From assembly GCF_016107655.1 (NCBI RefSeq), contig NZ_JABASX010000005.1, forward strand, positions 290,239 through 354,238: a stretch of 64,000 nt of DNA, in the 5' to 3' direction. The notes under the pieces are model-generated. The model did not search any database. It worked only from the letters and a program-made list of their open reading frames with translations, and was not told the DNA's origin. The position numbers were made by a program, and so were the translations under genes. This stretch comes from Brevibacterium antiquum (lineage in GTDB: Bacteria; Actinomycetota; Actinomycetes; Actinomycetales; Brevibacteriaceae). Of this stretch, positions 17,348 to 26,904 are shown piece by piece; the stretch's first letter is position 1, and the number at the start of each line of letters is the position of its first letter.

Positions 17348-17379
17348 CCAGGAACACCTGCGCATACTTCGAAGCTCGA

Positions 17380-17409
17380 TTGGTAATGACAGGCGATGAT
17401 GACTAGAAT
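17380..17409 (+). promoter_or_regulatory. promoter of the yceD-rpmF-rnc-mutM unit
   Basis: TTGGTA at 17380-17385 and TAGAAT at 17404-17409, 18 bases apart, a good vegetative promoter. The 5' leader would be about 50 bases, ending in a strong AAAGGAGG ribosome-binding site. Confidence 0.65.
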
Positions 17410-17468
17410 GGTGAGTCGCGTGTGAACGCAGGAGTAAGCATCCTCAATCACGTAAAGGAGGAGTGAGC

Positions 17469-17987
17469 ATGAAGAAGCAGTCTGAGTTCGTCTACGATCT
17501 CAGGTCGATGGGATTGCTCGGTCATCCTGGTGAATGGGAACGGGTGAACACCACCCTGTCTGCTCCAGCGGATCTCAAGATCGAAGTGATCGGGGTCGCA
17601 GAAGGTTCACCACTGACACTCGAGCTGATGTTCGAAAGCGTGTCGGAGGGAATCTACGTGTCGGGCACAGTCTCGGCCACGGCTCGCGGCGAAGATGTGA
17701 GGACTCTCGACGAAATCGAGTTGCCTATAGATGTCGACATCCAAGAGATGTATGTCTATGAGCAGGCCGATGGCGACGAGGATTCCTACCTCATCGACCG
17801 CGATCAGCTCGACCTCGAGCCCGCGATCAGAGACGCTGTTGTCATGGCTCTGCCCTTCAGTCCGTCAAAGGACCGGAGCGAAGAGTTCAGCTTCACCCTC
17901 GGTGAGGACCTTGAGGTCGACGACAGCGAATCGGATTCGCCGTTCGCATCATTGAAGAGTTTGTTGGATGAGAAGAAAGAGAGCTAG
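17469..17987 (+). CDS. YceD/DUF177 family protein
   Basis: A 172-residue acidic protein of the DUF177 family, which sits in front of rpmF in most bacteria and has been linked to 23S rRNA maturation in other organisms. ATG 17469 is chosen over an in-frame GTG at 17463 because AAAGGAGG is seven bases before the ATG but would touch the GTG. Recognisable parts are FVYDLRSMG at the N-terminus, [20 protein letters not shown] in the middle and [12 protein letters not shown] at the C-terminus. The Cys positions sometimes seen in this family are absent. Confidence 0.9.
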   Translation: MKKQSEFVYDLRSMGLLGHPGEWERVNTTLSAPADLKIEVIGVAEGSPLTLELMFESVSEGIYVSGTVSATARGEDVRTLDEIELPIDVDIQEMYVYEQADGDEDSYLIDRDQLDLEPAIRDAVVMALPFSPSKDRSEEFSFTLGEDLEVDDSESDSPFASLKSLLDEKKES

Positions 17988-17989
17988 AC

Positions 17990-18193
17990 GTGGCTGTTCC
18001 AAAGCGTAAATTGTCGCGCAGCAACACCCGCCACCGTCGTTCGCAGTGGAAGGCACAGGCTCCCAGCCTGGTCAAGACTGTGGAGAACGGTCGCGTTGTG
18101 TACTCGCGCCCTCACCAGGCCAAAGTTGTCGAAGACGCAGCCGGCACCCCGCTGTTCCTTGAATACAAGGGACGCAAGGTCGCTGACGTCTGA
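17990..18193 (+). CDS. rpmF: 50S ribosomal protein bL32
   Basis: A 67-residue basic ribosomal protein. The N-terminus [20 protein letters not shown] is diagnostic. No zinc-binding cysteines are present, so this is the zinc-independent form. GTG start two bases after the yceD stop. Confidence 0.97.
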   Translation: MAVPKRKLSRSNTRHRRSQWKAQAPSLVKTVENGRVVYSRPHQAKVVEDAAGTPLFLEYKGRKVADV

Positions 18194-18196
18194 CCT

Positions 18197-18901
18197 GTGG
18201 AAACTGACACCACAGCAGAATTGCAGAAGAGTCTCGGGATCGATATTGATCCCGAGACTTTTCGTCTCGCCCTGACACACCGCTCCTTCGCCTTCGAAGC
18301 TGGCGGCATACCCACGAACGAGCGTCTCGAATTCCTCGGCGACTCCGTCCTGGGCCTCGTGGCCACCGAGTCGCTGTACTATGACAACCCGGATCTGGCC
18401 GAAGGTTCACTGGCCAAGATGCGCTCCGCCGTGGTCAACACCAAAGCCTTGGCGTCGATCGCGCGCAGACACAAGATCGGCCCCCACATCCTCCTGGGCA
18501 AGGGCGAAGAGCTCACCGGCGGCCGCAACAAGGACTCGATCCTCGCCGACACCGTCGAGGCCCTCATCGGCGCGACCTTCGTTGCCCGCGGACGTGAAGA
18601 GGCATTCGCCTTCGTCCACCGCCTCATCGACGGTATGCTCTCCGACGCAGTGAATCTGGGTGCCGGAATGGACTACAAGACGACCCTGCAGGAAGCAGCG
18701 GCCGATCTTGATCTGGGCGCCGTGAGCTACGAGATCGTCTCCTCGGGACCCGATCACGCCATGGTCTTCACCGCCACCGCCCTGCTGGGTGACAACGGCT
18801 GGGGCACCGGCGACGGCTCCTCGAAGAAGAACGCCGAAGCGGCAGCCGCGGAAGTCGCCGTCAAGGCCATCCGCACCATCTATCCGGACTACACGCGCTG
18901 A
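18197..18901 (+). CDS. rnc: ribonuclease III
   Basis: Double-strand-specific endoribonuclease for rRNA and mRNA processing. The 234-residue protein has the catalytic signature ERLEFLGDSVLGL at about residues 42-54 and the second acidic cluster DTVEALIGA near 118. A dsRNA-binding domain occupies the last 75 residues, ending in SSKKNAEAAAAEVAVKAI. GTG start three bases after rpmF; order rpmF-rnc-mutM is normal. Confidence 0.97.
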   Translation: METDTTAELQKSLGIDIDPETFRLALTHRSFAFEAGGIPTNERLEFLGDSVLGLVATESLYYDNPDLAEGSLAKMRSAVVNTKALASIARRHKIGPHILLGKGEELTGGRNKDSILADTVEALIGATFVARGREEAFAFVHRLIDGMLSDAVNLGAGMDYKTTLQEAAADLDLGAVSYEIVSSGPDHAMVFTATALLGDNGWGTGDGSSKKNAEAAAAEVAVKAIRTIYPDYTR

Positions 18902-18911
18902 GGCATTCCTG

Positions 18912-19835
18912 ATGCCCGAACTTCCCGAGGTAGAGAGCGTGCGTCTGGGCGTCCACGAATGGACTGCCGGCACCACCATCACCGGCGCCGAGGTGATCGA
19001 CCCCCGAATTCTCGGCACCACGTCCCAGCGTCGCATCAATGCTTCCGCAGCCGACGAGTTCGTCGCAGCGGTGTCCGGGCGGCGGATCATCGGCGCCGAA
19101 CGTCGCGGCAAGTTCATGTGGCTGACCCTGGGGGAGGACCTTGGTGCCGGTCCGGCTGCCGAGCCGGCTGCCCCTGAACTCAGCCTGCTCGTCCACCTCG
19201 GCATGAGCGGACAGCTGCGCGTGCACGATACGGCTGACGAGATCCACAAGCATACGCGGGCGATCCTCCACCTCGAGCGGGGGAGCGAGAGCCTCCAGCT
19301 GCGTTTCATCGACCAACGGATCTTCGGCCATCTCGGCGTACAGCCGCTGGTGCACGCCTATGGTCGGCTCGTGCCCGCCTCGGCGAATCACATCGCAGCC
19401 GATCCTCTGGAACCGGCCTTCGAACCCGGCCTTGCTCTCGAACAGCTCTCTCATAAGCGCACGGTGGTCAAATCGGCGCTGCTCGACCAGTCCCTGGTCA
19501 GCGGCATCGGCAACATCTATGCCGATGAGGCTCTCTTCAGGGCCGGCATCCACCCGCTGGCGATCCCCGCTCGCACTCGAAAGTCCCGCCTGGCCGCGGT
19601 CCTCGACTCTGCGTCGCGGGTGATGAGCGATGCGCTGGCCGTGGGTGGGACCAGCTTCGACGCGCTCTACGTCAACGTCAACGGGGAGTCCGGATACTTC
19701 GACCGTGCCCTGCTCGTCTACGGGCGCGGCGGCCAGGAGTGCGTGCGCTGCGGCACCGAGATCGAGAAGATGACGATCGGCGGACGAGGCAGCCACTTCT
19801 GCCCGAACTGCCAGCGCCCGCCGCGGTATCGCTGA
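18912..19835 (+). CDS. mutM: formamidopyrimidine-DNA glycosylase
   Basis: Base-excision repair enzyme removing oxidised purines. The start MPELPEVE at 18912 supplies the catalytic N-terminal proline and glutamate, so an upstream in-frame start at 18789 is excluded. The 307-residue protein ends in a zinc finger (CVRCGTEIEK then FCPNCQ, about residues 276-300). A short Ala/Pro-rich insert (GAGPAAEPAAPE) lies near residue 80. Follows rnc by ten bases. Confidence 0.96.
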   Translation: MPELPEVESVRLGVHEWTAGTTITGAEVIDPRILGTTSQRRINASAADEFVAAVSGRRIIGAERRGKFMWLTLGEDLGAGPAAEPAAPELSLLVHLGMSGQLRVHDTADEIHKHTRAILHLERGSESLQLRFIDQRIFGHLGVQPLVHAYGRLVPASANHIAADPLEPAFEPGLALEQLSHKRTVVKSALLDQSLVSGIGNIYADEALFRAGIHPLAIPARTRKSRLAAVLDSASRVMSDALAVGGTSFDALYVNVNGESGYFDRALLVYGRGGQECVRCGTEIEKMTIGGRGSHFCPNCQRPPRYR

Positions 19836-19966
19836 TCGTTCTGCTAGTCTTTCGGCGACGTTTCACGCCAACTAGGACTGACGTCGAAAACTTTCGCAAA
19901 GGGCTTCCCTGTGCGAGCCCGGGCTCCGCGACCAGCGGCTGGTCTGGGGGCGCGGAATGTGGGTGC

Positions 19967-20395
19967 CTAGTAAGCCGTGTTGTATCCGCGTTCGGTGTGG
20001 TCCCAAATTTTGGCTACGATAACTGATCCGTCTCCGGCCTTTGCACCTGCAACTTTCTCGGCAACATCACGGGTGTACTGGTCTCCCCATTCGCCTTTGT
20101 CAGGCTTGGAGGAGATGGATACCGTCTTGTCGTCGAATGTCACGCCCTCGCCGACGTCTTCGAGGACTTTCACCGTCCGATCCTGGTCTTGGAGTTCTGA
20201 GTTCTTGGATTCGACGCCAACCATCAGGTCGCTTCCGCCGTTGAGTTCTGCTCTGCCCTCATATTTGTCGGCGATGTGGTCGTTGAATATTTCGTTGTCT
20301 GCGAACTCGAGCGGCGCTTCGTCGGGGTCACTGCCTGAGCATCCAGCGATGGCGAGCAGTGCAGCGAGTCCTACTGCGGTTGTTGTTCGTCTCAT
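19967..20395 (-). CDS. small lipoprotein, unknown
   Basis: A 142-residue secreted protein with signal peptide and lipobox IAGC (residues 16-19). The mature part is acidic and has no cysteines beyond the lipid anchor. I do not recognise a family. The start ATG 20395 is supported by TAGCGT six bases upstream (leaderless pattern). It lies alone between mutM and a gene-poor stretch. Confidence 0.7.
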   Translation of the reverse strand: MRRTTTAVGLAALLAIAGCSGSDPDEAPLEFADNEIFNDHIADKYEGRAELNGGSDLMVGVESKNSELQDQDRTVKVLEDVGEGVTFDDKTVSISSKPDKGEWGDQYTRDVAEKVAGAKAGDGSVIVAKIWDHTERGYNTAY

Positions 20396-20401
20396 GTATG
20401 C

Positions 20402-20407
20402 ACGCTA
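20402..20407 (-). promoter_or_regulatory. -10 hexamer for lipoprotein gene (leaderless)
   Basis: TAGCGT on the minus strand with GCATAC as the six-base gap before ATG 20395. Confidence 0.5.
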
Positions 20408-20751
20408 TCGGAGGGCGCGGACGCGAAAACTGACCACGTCTGTCGTCCTTTCTAGGACGACTGGTTTCGCCCTTGCCTGTCAATTGCATTAAGCCGCGTT
20501 TGTCACCGTTTGGTTGAGTGCCACCTGGTCTCTTTGATGGTGGTCTCGCAGTAGCCGCCGAGGTGTCCGCGGCGTCCGACTTGGTGGATGGTGGGCGCGG
20601 GGACGGGGAGGACGGCTGTTATGTCGACGGCGGATGCGTCCGTCTTTAGCGTTGACGGCTTGTCCGACGCGGTACCAGTAGATCGGACGCGCCGAGACTG
20701 CGTAACGCTGTCGCCTGAGCCCGTGTCGGCATTCCAACACCGATGCGACAG
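20408..20751. other. gene-poor stretch, possible decayed sequence
   Basis: No reading frame here has a ribosome-binding site and a recognisable product. Minus-strand frames of 91 to 99 codons overlap each other and look like noise. It may hold a decayed gene; I could not identify its origin. Confidence 0.35.
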
Positions 20752-20802
20752 GCGAGAGGCGGCTGGTGACACTCTCATCGAGTCTCACCGGCCGCCTCTC
20801 GC
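20752..20802. terminator. strong hairpin downstream of the BCCT gene
   Basis: Arms GCGAGAGGCGGC at 20752-20763 and its exact complement at 20791-20802, with further GGTGA/TCACC pairing inside. It lies just beyond the BCCT stop on the minus strand. Confidence 0.75.
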
Positions 20803-20840
20803 AATCACCGATGTCGCGCGGTCAGCACCGCGACAAGGGG

Positions 20841-22679
20841 CTACTTGACGGTGTCGCTGTGCTCGTGATCGGCGTCACCGAGGTCAGACGATTCGGAAGA
20901 GCCCGCCTCGGCGTCTTCCTTGTCGTCTTCGAGTTCCTCGACAGGAAGCTCTGACGTCTCGAGTCCGAAGACCTCTCCGTCGTACTCGTTGACGGCCGTG
21001 GCGACCGACTGCTCGAGGACGTGATTGGCCAGCTGTCCCTGAATGATCAGCGGATCTCGCGAGAGATCCTTCCACACGGCCACGCAGAGAAGCAGCATGA
21101 CGATGACGAAGGGCAATGCCGCCACGATCGTGATGTTCTTCAGACCTTCGAGGGCCTCGGCGGGATCAGAACCTCCGGCCAGGAGCATCACCGCTGCCAC
21201 TGCACCGGTCGCCACACCCCAGAAGAGGACGAGGCCCTTGCCGGGCTCCTCTCGACCGTTGGCCGACAGCGTGCCCATGACGATCGACGCGGAGTCGGCG
21301 CCCGTGACGAAGAAGATCGCAATGAGGATGACCGTGACGACCATCAAGATGATGGCGATGGCGTTGGGCAGAGGCAGAGCGCCGAGGAGATCGAACAGGA
21401 TCGTATCCATGTTGATGTCCGGTTCACCGTCGACGATCTTCGCCAGGGCCTTGACTGTGCCTTCGCCGCGCTCAGCACGTTCCTGGATGCCGATTGCTCC
21501 GCCGCCGAAGATCGCGAACCAGATGGTCGAGACGACCGAAGGAACGATGAGGACGCCGAGGACGAACTGACGCACGGTGCGGCCGCGCGAGATGCGGGCG
21601 ATGAAGAGGCCGACGAAGGGCGACCATGAGACCCACCAGGCCCAGTAGAAGACGGTCCACGAGGACAGCCAGGTGTTGACGTCCTGGCCATTGGCCGCGG
21701 TCCGGGATGCCATCTGCGGCAGATCTTGGATGAACGAACCGAGAGAGGACGGAATGACGTTGAGGATGAACAGCGTCGGCCCGCCGATGAACACAATCAG
21801 CGCGACGATGATCGCCAGCACCATGTTGATGTTCGACAGCCACTGGATGCCCTTCTCGACACCGGACACGGCCGAAGCGACGAAGGCCGCGGTGAGGATC
21901 GCGATGATGATGACGAGAATCGGAGAGGAGACATCGGACATGACGCCCGCTGATTCGATGCCGCCGCCGATCTGGATCGCGCCGAGGCCCAGCGAGCAGG
22001 CCGAGCCGAAGAGCGTCGCGAGGATCGCGAGGATGTTGATGACCTTGCCGCCGGCACCGTTGACCGCACGTTCGCCGAACAGCGGGGTGAACATCGACGA
22101 GAACAGCTGGGAGCGACCGAGACGGAAGGAACCGTAGGCGACGCCGAGGCCGACGATCGCGTACATCGCCCAGGGGTAGAGGGTCCAATGGAAGAGAGTG
22201 GTGCCCATCGAGGTGCCCATTGCCTCGGCAGTGGAACCATCGACCGTGTTCGGTGGGGGAGACATGTAGAAGAACAGGGGCTCACCGACGGCGGAGAACA
22301 CCAGCCCGATGCCCATGCCGGTGGCGAACATCATCGAGATCCACGATGAGGTCTTGAACTGAGGCTTCTCATCGTCCCTGCCCAGCGGGATGCGCCCGAA
22401 CTTGGACAGAGCGACGATGATGACGAAGATCGTGAAGATCGTGGCGGCGATGACGAAGAGCCAGCCGAAGTTGTCCATGACGCCGGTCAGCAGGGTTCCT
22501 GCGACAGCCCCGAGGCTCTCGGGAGAGAAGAAGCCCCAGATGACGAAGGCAACTGCGAGCACTCCGGCCGTGAAGAACACCACTTTGTCGACGCCCTTGC
22601 GGATCAGTGGGCTCTGTTTCGTGGTCGGATTCTTCAGGCGCCGTATCAGGTCCTGAGTCTTTGTCGTTTCACTGCTCAT
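20841..22679 (-). CDS. BCCT-family betaine/carnitine/choline (or ectoine) transporter
   Basis: A 612-residue sodium- or proton-coupled carrier with twelve predicted helices. The Trp-rich helix signature WTVFYWAWWVSWSPFVG, followed by FIARISRGRTVRQF, is typical of BCCT carriers. GMGIGLVFSAVGEPLFF is the glycine-rich helix 3. The cytoplasmic C-terminal tail of about 70 residues is strongly acidic (EELEDDKEDAEAG), which differs from the basic tail of the osmosensing BetP of Corynebacterium. It probably imports an osmoprotectant; betaine, ectoine and proline cannot be told apart. Monocistronic, with its own terminator. Confidence 0.92.
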   Translation of the reverse strand: MSSETTKTQDLIRRLKNPTTKQSPLIRKGVDKVVFFTAGVLAVAFVIWGFFSPESLGAVAGTLLTGVMDNFGWLFVIAATIFTIFVIIVALSKFGRIPLGRDDEKPQFKTSSWISMMFATGMGIGLVFSAVGEPLFFYMSPPPNTVDGSTAEAMGTSMGTTLFHWTLYPWAMYAIVGLGVAYGSFRLGRSQLFSSMFTPLFGERAVNGAGGKVINILAILATLFGSACSLGLGAIQIGGGIESAGVMSDVSSPILVIIIAILTAAFVASAVSGVEKGIQWLSNINMVLAIIVALIVFIGGPTLFILNVIPSSLGSFIQDLPQMASRTAANGQDVNTWLSSWTVFYWAWWVSWSPFVGLFIARISRGRTVRQFVLGVLIVPSVVSTIWFAIFGGGAIGIQERAERGEGTVKALAKIVDGEPDINMDTILFDLLGALPLPNAIAIILMVVTVILIAIFFVTGADSASIVMGTLSANGREEPGKGLVLFWGVATGAVAAVMLLAGGSDPAEALEGLKNITIVAALPFVIVMLLLCVAVWKDLSRDPLIIQGQLANHVLEQSVATAVNEYDGEVFGLETSELPVEELEDDKEDAEAGSSESSDLGDADHEHSDTVK

Positions 22680-22910
22680 AGGGATGCTTGCCGGTCAGCA
22701 GCGTCGCAGGTGTCCTGCAGGCGGTCGTGATCGGCGCTCCTTCCTGTTCATGGACGGCATTGATTGTCTTCGGGCCGGTTGGGGCGCTGAGTCCAAACTA
22801 GTCCGATTTGTCAGTTTCCTATCGGTTCACACCATTGATCTTCTTAGATGAGACGCGAAGCTGGTCAAGACTTCGCCGTTGTGACGGCGATTCTTCCCGG
22901 GCATGGTCAA

Positions 22911-22934
22911 GGCCCCGCCGCGAACGACGGGGCC
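22911..22934 (-). terminator. terminator of tRNA-Asn
   Basis: GGCCCCG at 22911-22917 pairs with CGGGGCC at 22928-22934, just downstream of the tRNA on the minus strand. Confidence 0.6.
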
Positions 22935-22942
22935 CAGATCAG

Positions 22943-23015
22943 CTCCCCCGGCTGGGCTCGAACCAGCGACCCTTCGATTAACAGTCGAATGCTCTGCCAA
23001 CTGAGCTACGGAGGA
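22943..23015 (-). tRNA. tRNA-Asn (anticodon GTT)
   Basis: A 73-base cloverleaf on the minus strand. The seven-pair acceptor stem starts TCCTCCG, the D arm GCTCAGTTGGCAGAGC is normal, and the anticodon stem TTCGA/TCGAA holds loop CTGTTAA with anticodon GTT. The T arm has GGTTCGAGCCC. The discriminator base is G and the CCA end is not encoded, as is usual in actinobacteria. Confidence 0.97.
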
Positions 23016-23101
23016 AAGGCACCGGATTCGGCGCACGAGGAGATACTCTATCAAAAGATTCGAGATTTGTTGGAACTCCTTCGGGATATGCTGGGTGGAC
23101 A

Positions 23102-26100
23102 ATGCATCTCAAAAGCCTGACCCTGCGAGGATTCAAGTCCTTTGCCTCGGCCACGACTCTCAGATTCGAGCCCGGCATCACCTGCGTTGTCGGCCCCAAC
23201 GGCTCCGGCAAGTCCAACGTCGTCGACGCGCTGTCCTGGGTGATGGGCGAACAGGGTGCGAAGAATCTGCGCGGCGGAAAGATGGACGACGTGATCTTCG
23301 CCGGAACCTCGAAGCGTCAGGCATTGGGCCGCGCCGAGGTGGCCCTGACCATCGACAACACCGACGGAGCCATTCCCGTCGACTACACCGAAGTCACGAT
23401 CTCCCGCACGCTGTTCCGCACCGGGGGAAGTGAATACGCCGTCAACGGGACCCCGGCACGACTCCTTGACATCCAGGAGCTGCTCAACGACTCGGGTCTG
23501 GGCAAAGAGATGCATGTCATCGTGGGGCAGGGTCGTCTCGACGCGATTCTGCACGCCGATCCGATCGAACGTCGCAGCTTCATCGAAGAGGCCGCCGGCG
23601 TCCTCAAACACCGCAGACGCAAGGACAAGGCCGTCCGCAAACTCACCGGCCTGCAGACGAACCTTGATCGCCTCTCCGATCTGCGGACCGAACTCAACCG
23701 GCAGCTGGGGCCGTTGGGGCGCCAGGCCGAAGCCGCGCAGAAGGCCGCCACCGTCCAGGCCACCCTGCGCGATTCCGCTGCACGACTGCTGGCCGATGAC
23801 ACGGTGCGCCTGCAGGCCTCCTTGGCCTCCACCTCGAGCGCTGAGGGCGAGGACGGCAGCGACCGCATCGGCGACCTCGAGCATCGCCGCTCCCGCACTG
23901 AGCAGCGACTGCAGGAGATCGAGACACGTCTGGGCACTCTTGATGCCGAGCTCGAGGACCTGCGCACCGCCGAATCACGGACACAGACCCAGATCGTGCG
24001 TGCCAAAGGAATCGCCCAACGTGCCGAGGACAAACGCTCACACCTGCTCTCCGAGGTCGCGAGTCTGGGCCGCCGGGAGACGAAGTCGCCCGAAGAGCTG
24101 AGGTCCCAAGCCGAGCACCACAAAGAGGAGCTTCGCACCGCGGAGGGGGCGGTCGAGGAATCCGCGGCAGCACTGGACCGCAGTCAGATGCGCAAAGAAG
24201 AGCTTGCACTGGCACTGAAGAAGGCCGAAGACGAGGTCAAAGCCACACAGCTGGCCATCACCGAGGCGATCAAGAACAGGTCGGCACTGCAGTCGAAGAG
24301 CTCCCAGGCGCGTGAGCGCATCAGCGACCTCACGGCTCGGATCGAATCCAACCGGGCAGAGATCGACACCGCATCGACCCGCATCACCGAACGCCGCGAG
24401 GAACTGAGCACCGCTGAGGCGGCCGTCGAAGGGGTCGAGGCAGGAGAGAGCGAACTCGACACGGAGTACGAAACCGCCAAGGACGCCCAGACCACGCTGG
24501 AGACCGACCTCGAGGGACTGCAGGCGCAGAAGGCGAAGACCGCATCGGAGCTGGCATCGGCAGAGGCCCGAGCAGAGGCGCTGTCCCTCGGCACAGCCTT
24601 GGAAGCCGATCTCGAGGACATCGTGAACGCGGATCTGCCGGGAGTCGGCTCCGCTGTGACCGAGCGGCTGTCGGTGGCCAATGGGTTCGAGATGGCCGTG
24701 GCGGCAGCCCTGTCGAACACGGTCTCAGGTGTGCTCGTCGACTCCGCTCAGGTAGCACTGACAGTGCTCGACCACCTCGGCGAGGACACCAATGTCCACC
24801 TGACGATCCCGGCAGGGGCGAGGATGGGCGCTGCAGCAGGCGCCGGCGCAGGTGCCGGCAAGGGCTCGAACCAGGTGACCAGCACGAGCTCAGCGGCTAA
24901 GAAACTGCCTGAACTCAGCGGGACCGACGACGGCGCACCGTCGGTCCGGTGGCTCAGCGATGTGGTCAGCAGCGATGTGCCCGAACTGAGCGAACTGCTG
25001 AACTCCGCGCTGGAGACGGTCGTGTGCGTCGACGATGCCGCCGGCGCGCTGTCCATCATCGACTCCCGCCCCGAACTCACGGTGGTCACCCTCGGCGGTG
25101 AGATCCTCACCGCGACCCGGGTCAGCCGGGCACGCACCGCCTCTGGCACCCGCCTGGCCTCACAGACCGCGCTCGAGGAGACTCGCTCCTCCATCACCGA
25201 ACTGGAGCAGGACCGGACCCGAATCGATGCGGACATCGCCCGGGTCGAGGCGAAGCTGGCCGAGGCGAAGGCGGCAGCTTCCGCGGCGCTCAAGAAACTG
25301 CACTCTTCGGACGCGGCGATCATGGCCGCCGGGGAGGAGGTCTCCCGAATCACGGGCGACATCACCACAGCCCAGACTCGCCTGCAGCGAGCCAAGGACA
25401 ACGAAGCGGAGCTCGCGACACGACTGGAGACGGCCGAACGCGAGGCCCGCACCGCCGAATCCGCACTCGCCGGGGCAGACGAGGTCGAAGAGGTCGTCGA
25501 CACCTCCGAACGGGATGAACTGAGCCGGAAGGTGTCCCAGTCCTCCGAAGACGTCATCGAGACCCGAATCAGTCACAAGGCGGCCACGGATCGGGCTCGA
25601 TTCCTCTCCGAGCGGGTCGACTCCCTGCTTCGCCAGGCCACGGCAGAGGAGACCGCACGCGAGCAGACTCAGCGGACGATTGCACGCAAGAACAGATCGG
25701 CCGCCTCTGCGCTGCTCATCGTCGAGACCGCACAGAACGCGACCTCAGCCGCAGAGACGACGGTGTCCGAGCTCGGCTCCGAGATTCAGGTCCTCGTCGA
25801 AGAGCGCGGGCAGCTGCGGGAGGAGAAGGGCCGCCTCGGCGAGGAATTGGGCACCACGCGCACAGAACTGCAGCGACTCAAGGACGCTGCCGCCGAAGCC
25901 GAACTCGCCAAGGAACGATTCCGACTCAAACTCGAAGAGATCGAGAACCGGGCGGGGGAGGAGACCGGACTCGGCCTCGAGCGGCTGGTCGAGCTCTACG
26001 GCCCTCATATTCCGGTCCCGGCCTTCGACGACAGCGAGGAGGAACGCCCCTATGTGCGTTCCGAGGTCGAGAAACGACACAAGCAGGCGGCCGCCGCCCT

Positions 26101-26701
26101 CAAACGCATCGGAACGGTCAACCCGCTGGCACTCGAGGAATACGAAGCACTCAAGGAGAGGCACCAGTTCCTCGAAAAGCAGATCACCGACATCGAGTCC
26201 TCGAGGAAGGACCTGATGAAGCTCGTCGACGAGGTCGATCGGCACGTCGAACGGGTCTTCGCTGAGGCCTATGCGGACACCGCGCGGGAATTCGAAGACA
26301 TCTTCTCCCGCCTGTTCCCCGGCGGTGAGGGATCCCTGAGCCTGACCGACCCCAACGACATGCTGACCACTGGAGTCGACGTCCACGCCCGGCCTGCAGG
26401 CAAGAAGGTCAAGCGACTGTCCCTGCTCTCCGGCGGTGAGCGGTCACTGGTCGCCGTCGCCATGCTGGTCGCGATCTTCAAGGCCAGGCCCAGCCCGTTC
26501 TACGTCATGGACGAGGTCGAAGCCGCCCTCGACGATCTCAACCTGTCCCGCCTGCTGACCGTGTTCGAAGAGCTGCAGGACTCGTCTCAACTCATCGTCA
26601 TCACCCACCAGAAGCGAACGATGGAGATCGCCGATGCACTCTACGGGGTGACGATGCACGGAGATGGCGTGTCGAAGGTCATCTCGCAGCGGATCCCATG
26701 A
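23102..26701 (+). CDS. smc: chromosome segregation protein SMC
   Basis: A 1199-residue ATPase that compacts and organises the chromosome with ScpAB. The N-terminal head has Walker A GPNGSGKSN near residue 32. A long coiled coil runs to a hinge at about residues 500-680, and a returning coil leads to the C-terminal head with signature LSGGERSL and Walker B FYVMDEVEAALDD. The hinge contains a Gly/Ala-rich insert (GAAAGAGAGAGKG, near 580) not found in model SMCs. ATG 23102 starts directly at MHLKSLTLRGFKSFA, typical for the family. Confidence 0.97.
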   Translation: MHLKSLTLRGFKSFASATTLRFEPGITCVVGPNGSGKSNVVDALSWVMGEQGAKNLRGGKMDDVIFAGTSKRQALGRAEVALTIDNTDGAIPVDYTEVTISRTLFRTGGSEYAVNGTPARLLDIQELLNDSGLGKEMHVIVGQGRLDAILHADPIERRSFIEEAAGVLKHRRRKDKAVRKLTGLQTNLDRLSDLRTELNRQLGPLGRQAEAAQKAATVQATLRDSAARLLADDTVRLQASLASTSSAEGEDGSDRIGDLEHRRSRTEQRLQEIETRLGTLDAELEDLRTAESRTQTQIVRAKGIAQRAEDKRSHLLSEVASLGRRETKSPEELRSQAEHHKEELRTAEGAVEESAAALDRSQMRKEELALALKKAEDEVKATQLAITEAIKNRSALQSKSSQARERISDLTARIESNRAEIDTASTRITERREELSTAEAAVEGVEAGESELDTEYETAKDAQTTLETDLEGLQAQKAKTASELASAEARAEALSLGTALEADLEDIVNADLPGVGSAVTERLSVANGFEMAVAAALSNTVSGVLVDSAQVALTVLDHLGEDTNVHLTIPAGARMGAAAGAGAGAGKGSNQVTSTSSAAKKLPELSGTDDGAPSVRWLSDVVSSDVPELSELLNSALETVVCVDDAAGALSIIDSRPELTVVTLGGEILTATRVSRARTASGTRLASQTALEETRSSITELEQDRTRIDADIARVEAKLAEAKAAASAALKKLHSSDAAIMAAGEEVSRITGDITTAQTRLQRAKDNEAELATRLETAEREARTAESALAGADEVEEVVDTSERDELSRKVSQSSEDVIETRISHKAATDRARFLSERVDSLLRQATAEETAREQTQRTIARKNRSAASALLIVETAQNATSAAETTVSELGSEIQVLVEERGQLREEKGRLGEELGTTRTELQRLKDAAAEAELAKERFRLKLEEIENRAGEETGLGLERLVELYGPHIPVPAFDDSEEERPYVRSEVEKRHKQAAAALKRIGTVNPLALEEYEALKERHQFLEKQITDIESSRKDLMKLVDEVDRHVERVFAEAYADTAREFEDIFSRLFPGGEGSLSLTDPNDMLTTGVDVHARPAGKKVKRLSLLSGGERSLVAVAMLVAIFKARPSPFYVMDEVEAALDDLNLSRLLTVFEELQDSSQLIVITHQKRTMEIADALYGVTMHGDGVSKVISQRIP

Positions 26702-26904
26702 GCGGCAGCCATTCGCGGGAGGCCGATTCGGCAGAGATGTCCAGGGGAGTCCCAGGGAACTCTCCAACAGGCTCACGGCCCCTGAACACGAATGTCGTGG
26801 ATTTGAACGATAGACTTGAGCGCAGGGAAGCATTGTCGAAAAGCTTGAGGAGCGGGACGTCCATGGCCGAGTCGGCTGAATCACGAGGTGACTCGCGAGC
26901 ATGA
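26698..26904 (+). CDS. possible small hydrophilic protein between smc and the next gene
   Basis: A 68-codon frame that begins in an ATGA overlap with the smc stop and ends in an ATGA overlap with the next frame. Composition is Ser/Arg/Glu-rich with no domain I recognise. Double coupling is the only support for it being a gene. Confidence 0.35.
   Translation: MSGSHSREADSAEMSRGVPGNSPTGSRPLNTNVVDLNDRLERREALSKSLRSGTSMAESAESRGDSRA

Noticed and set aside
20489..20788. Minus-strand frames of 91 and 99 codons, possibly a transposase remnant
   Set aside because: No transposase motif or terminal repeats could be found; overlapping frames suggest chance.
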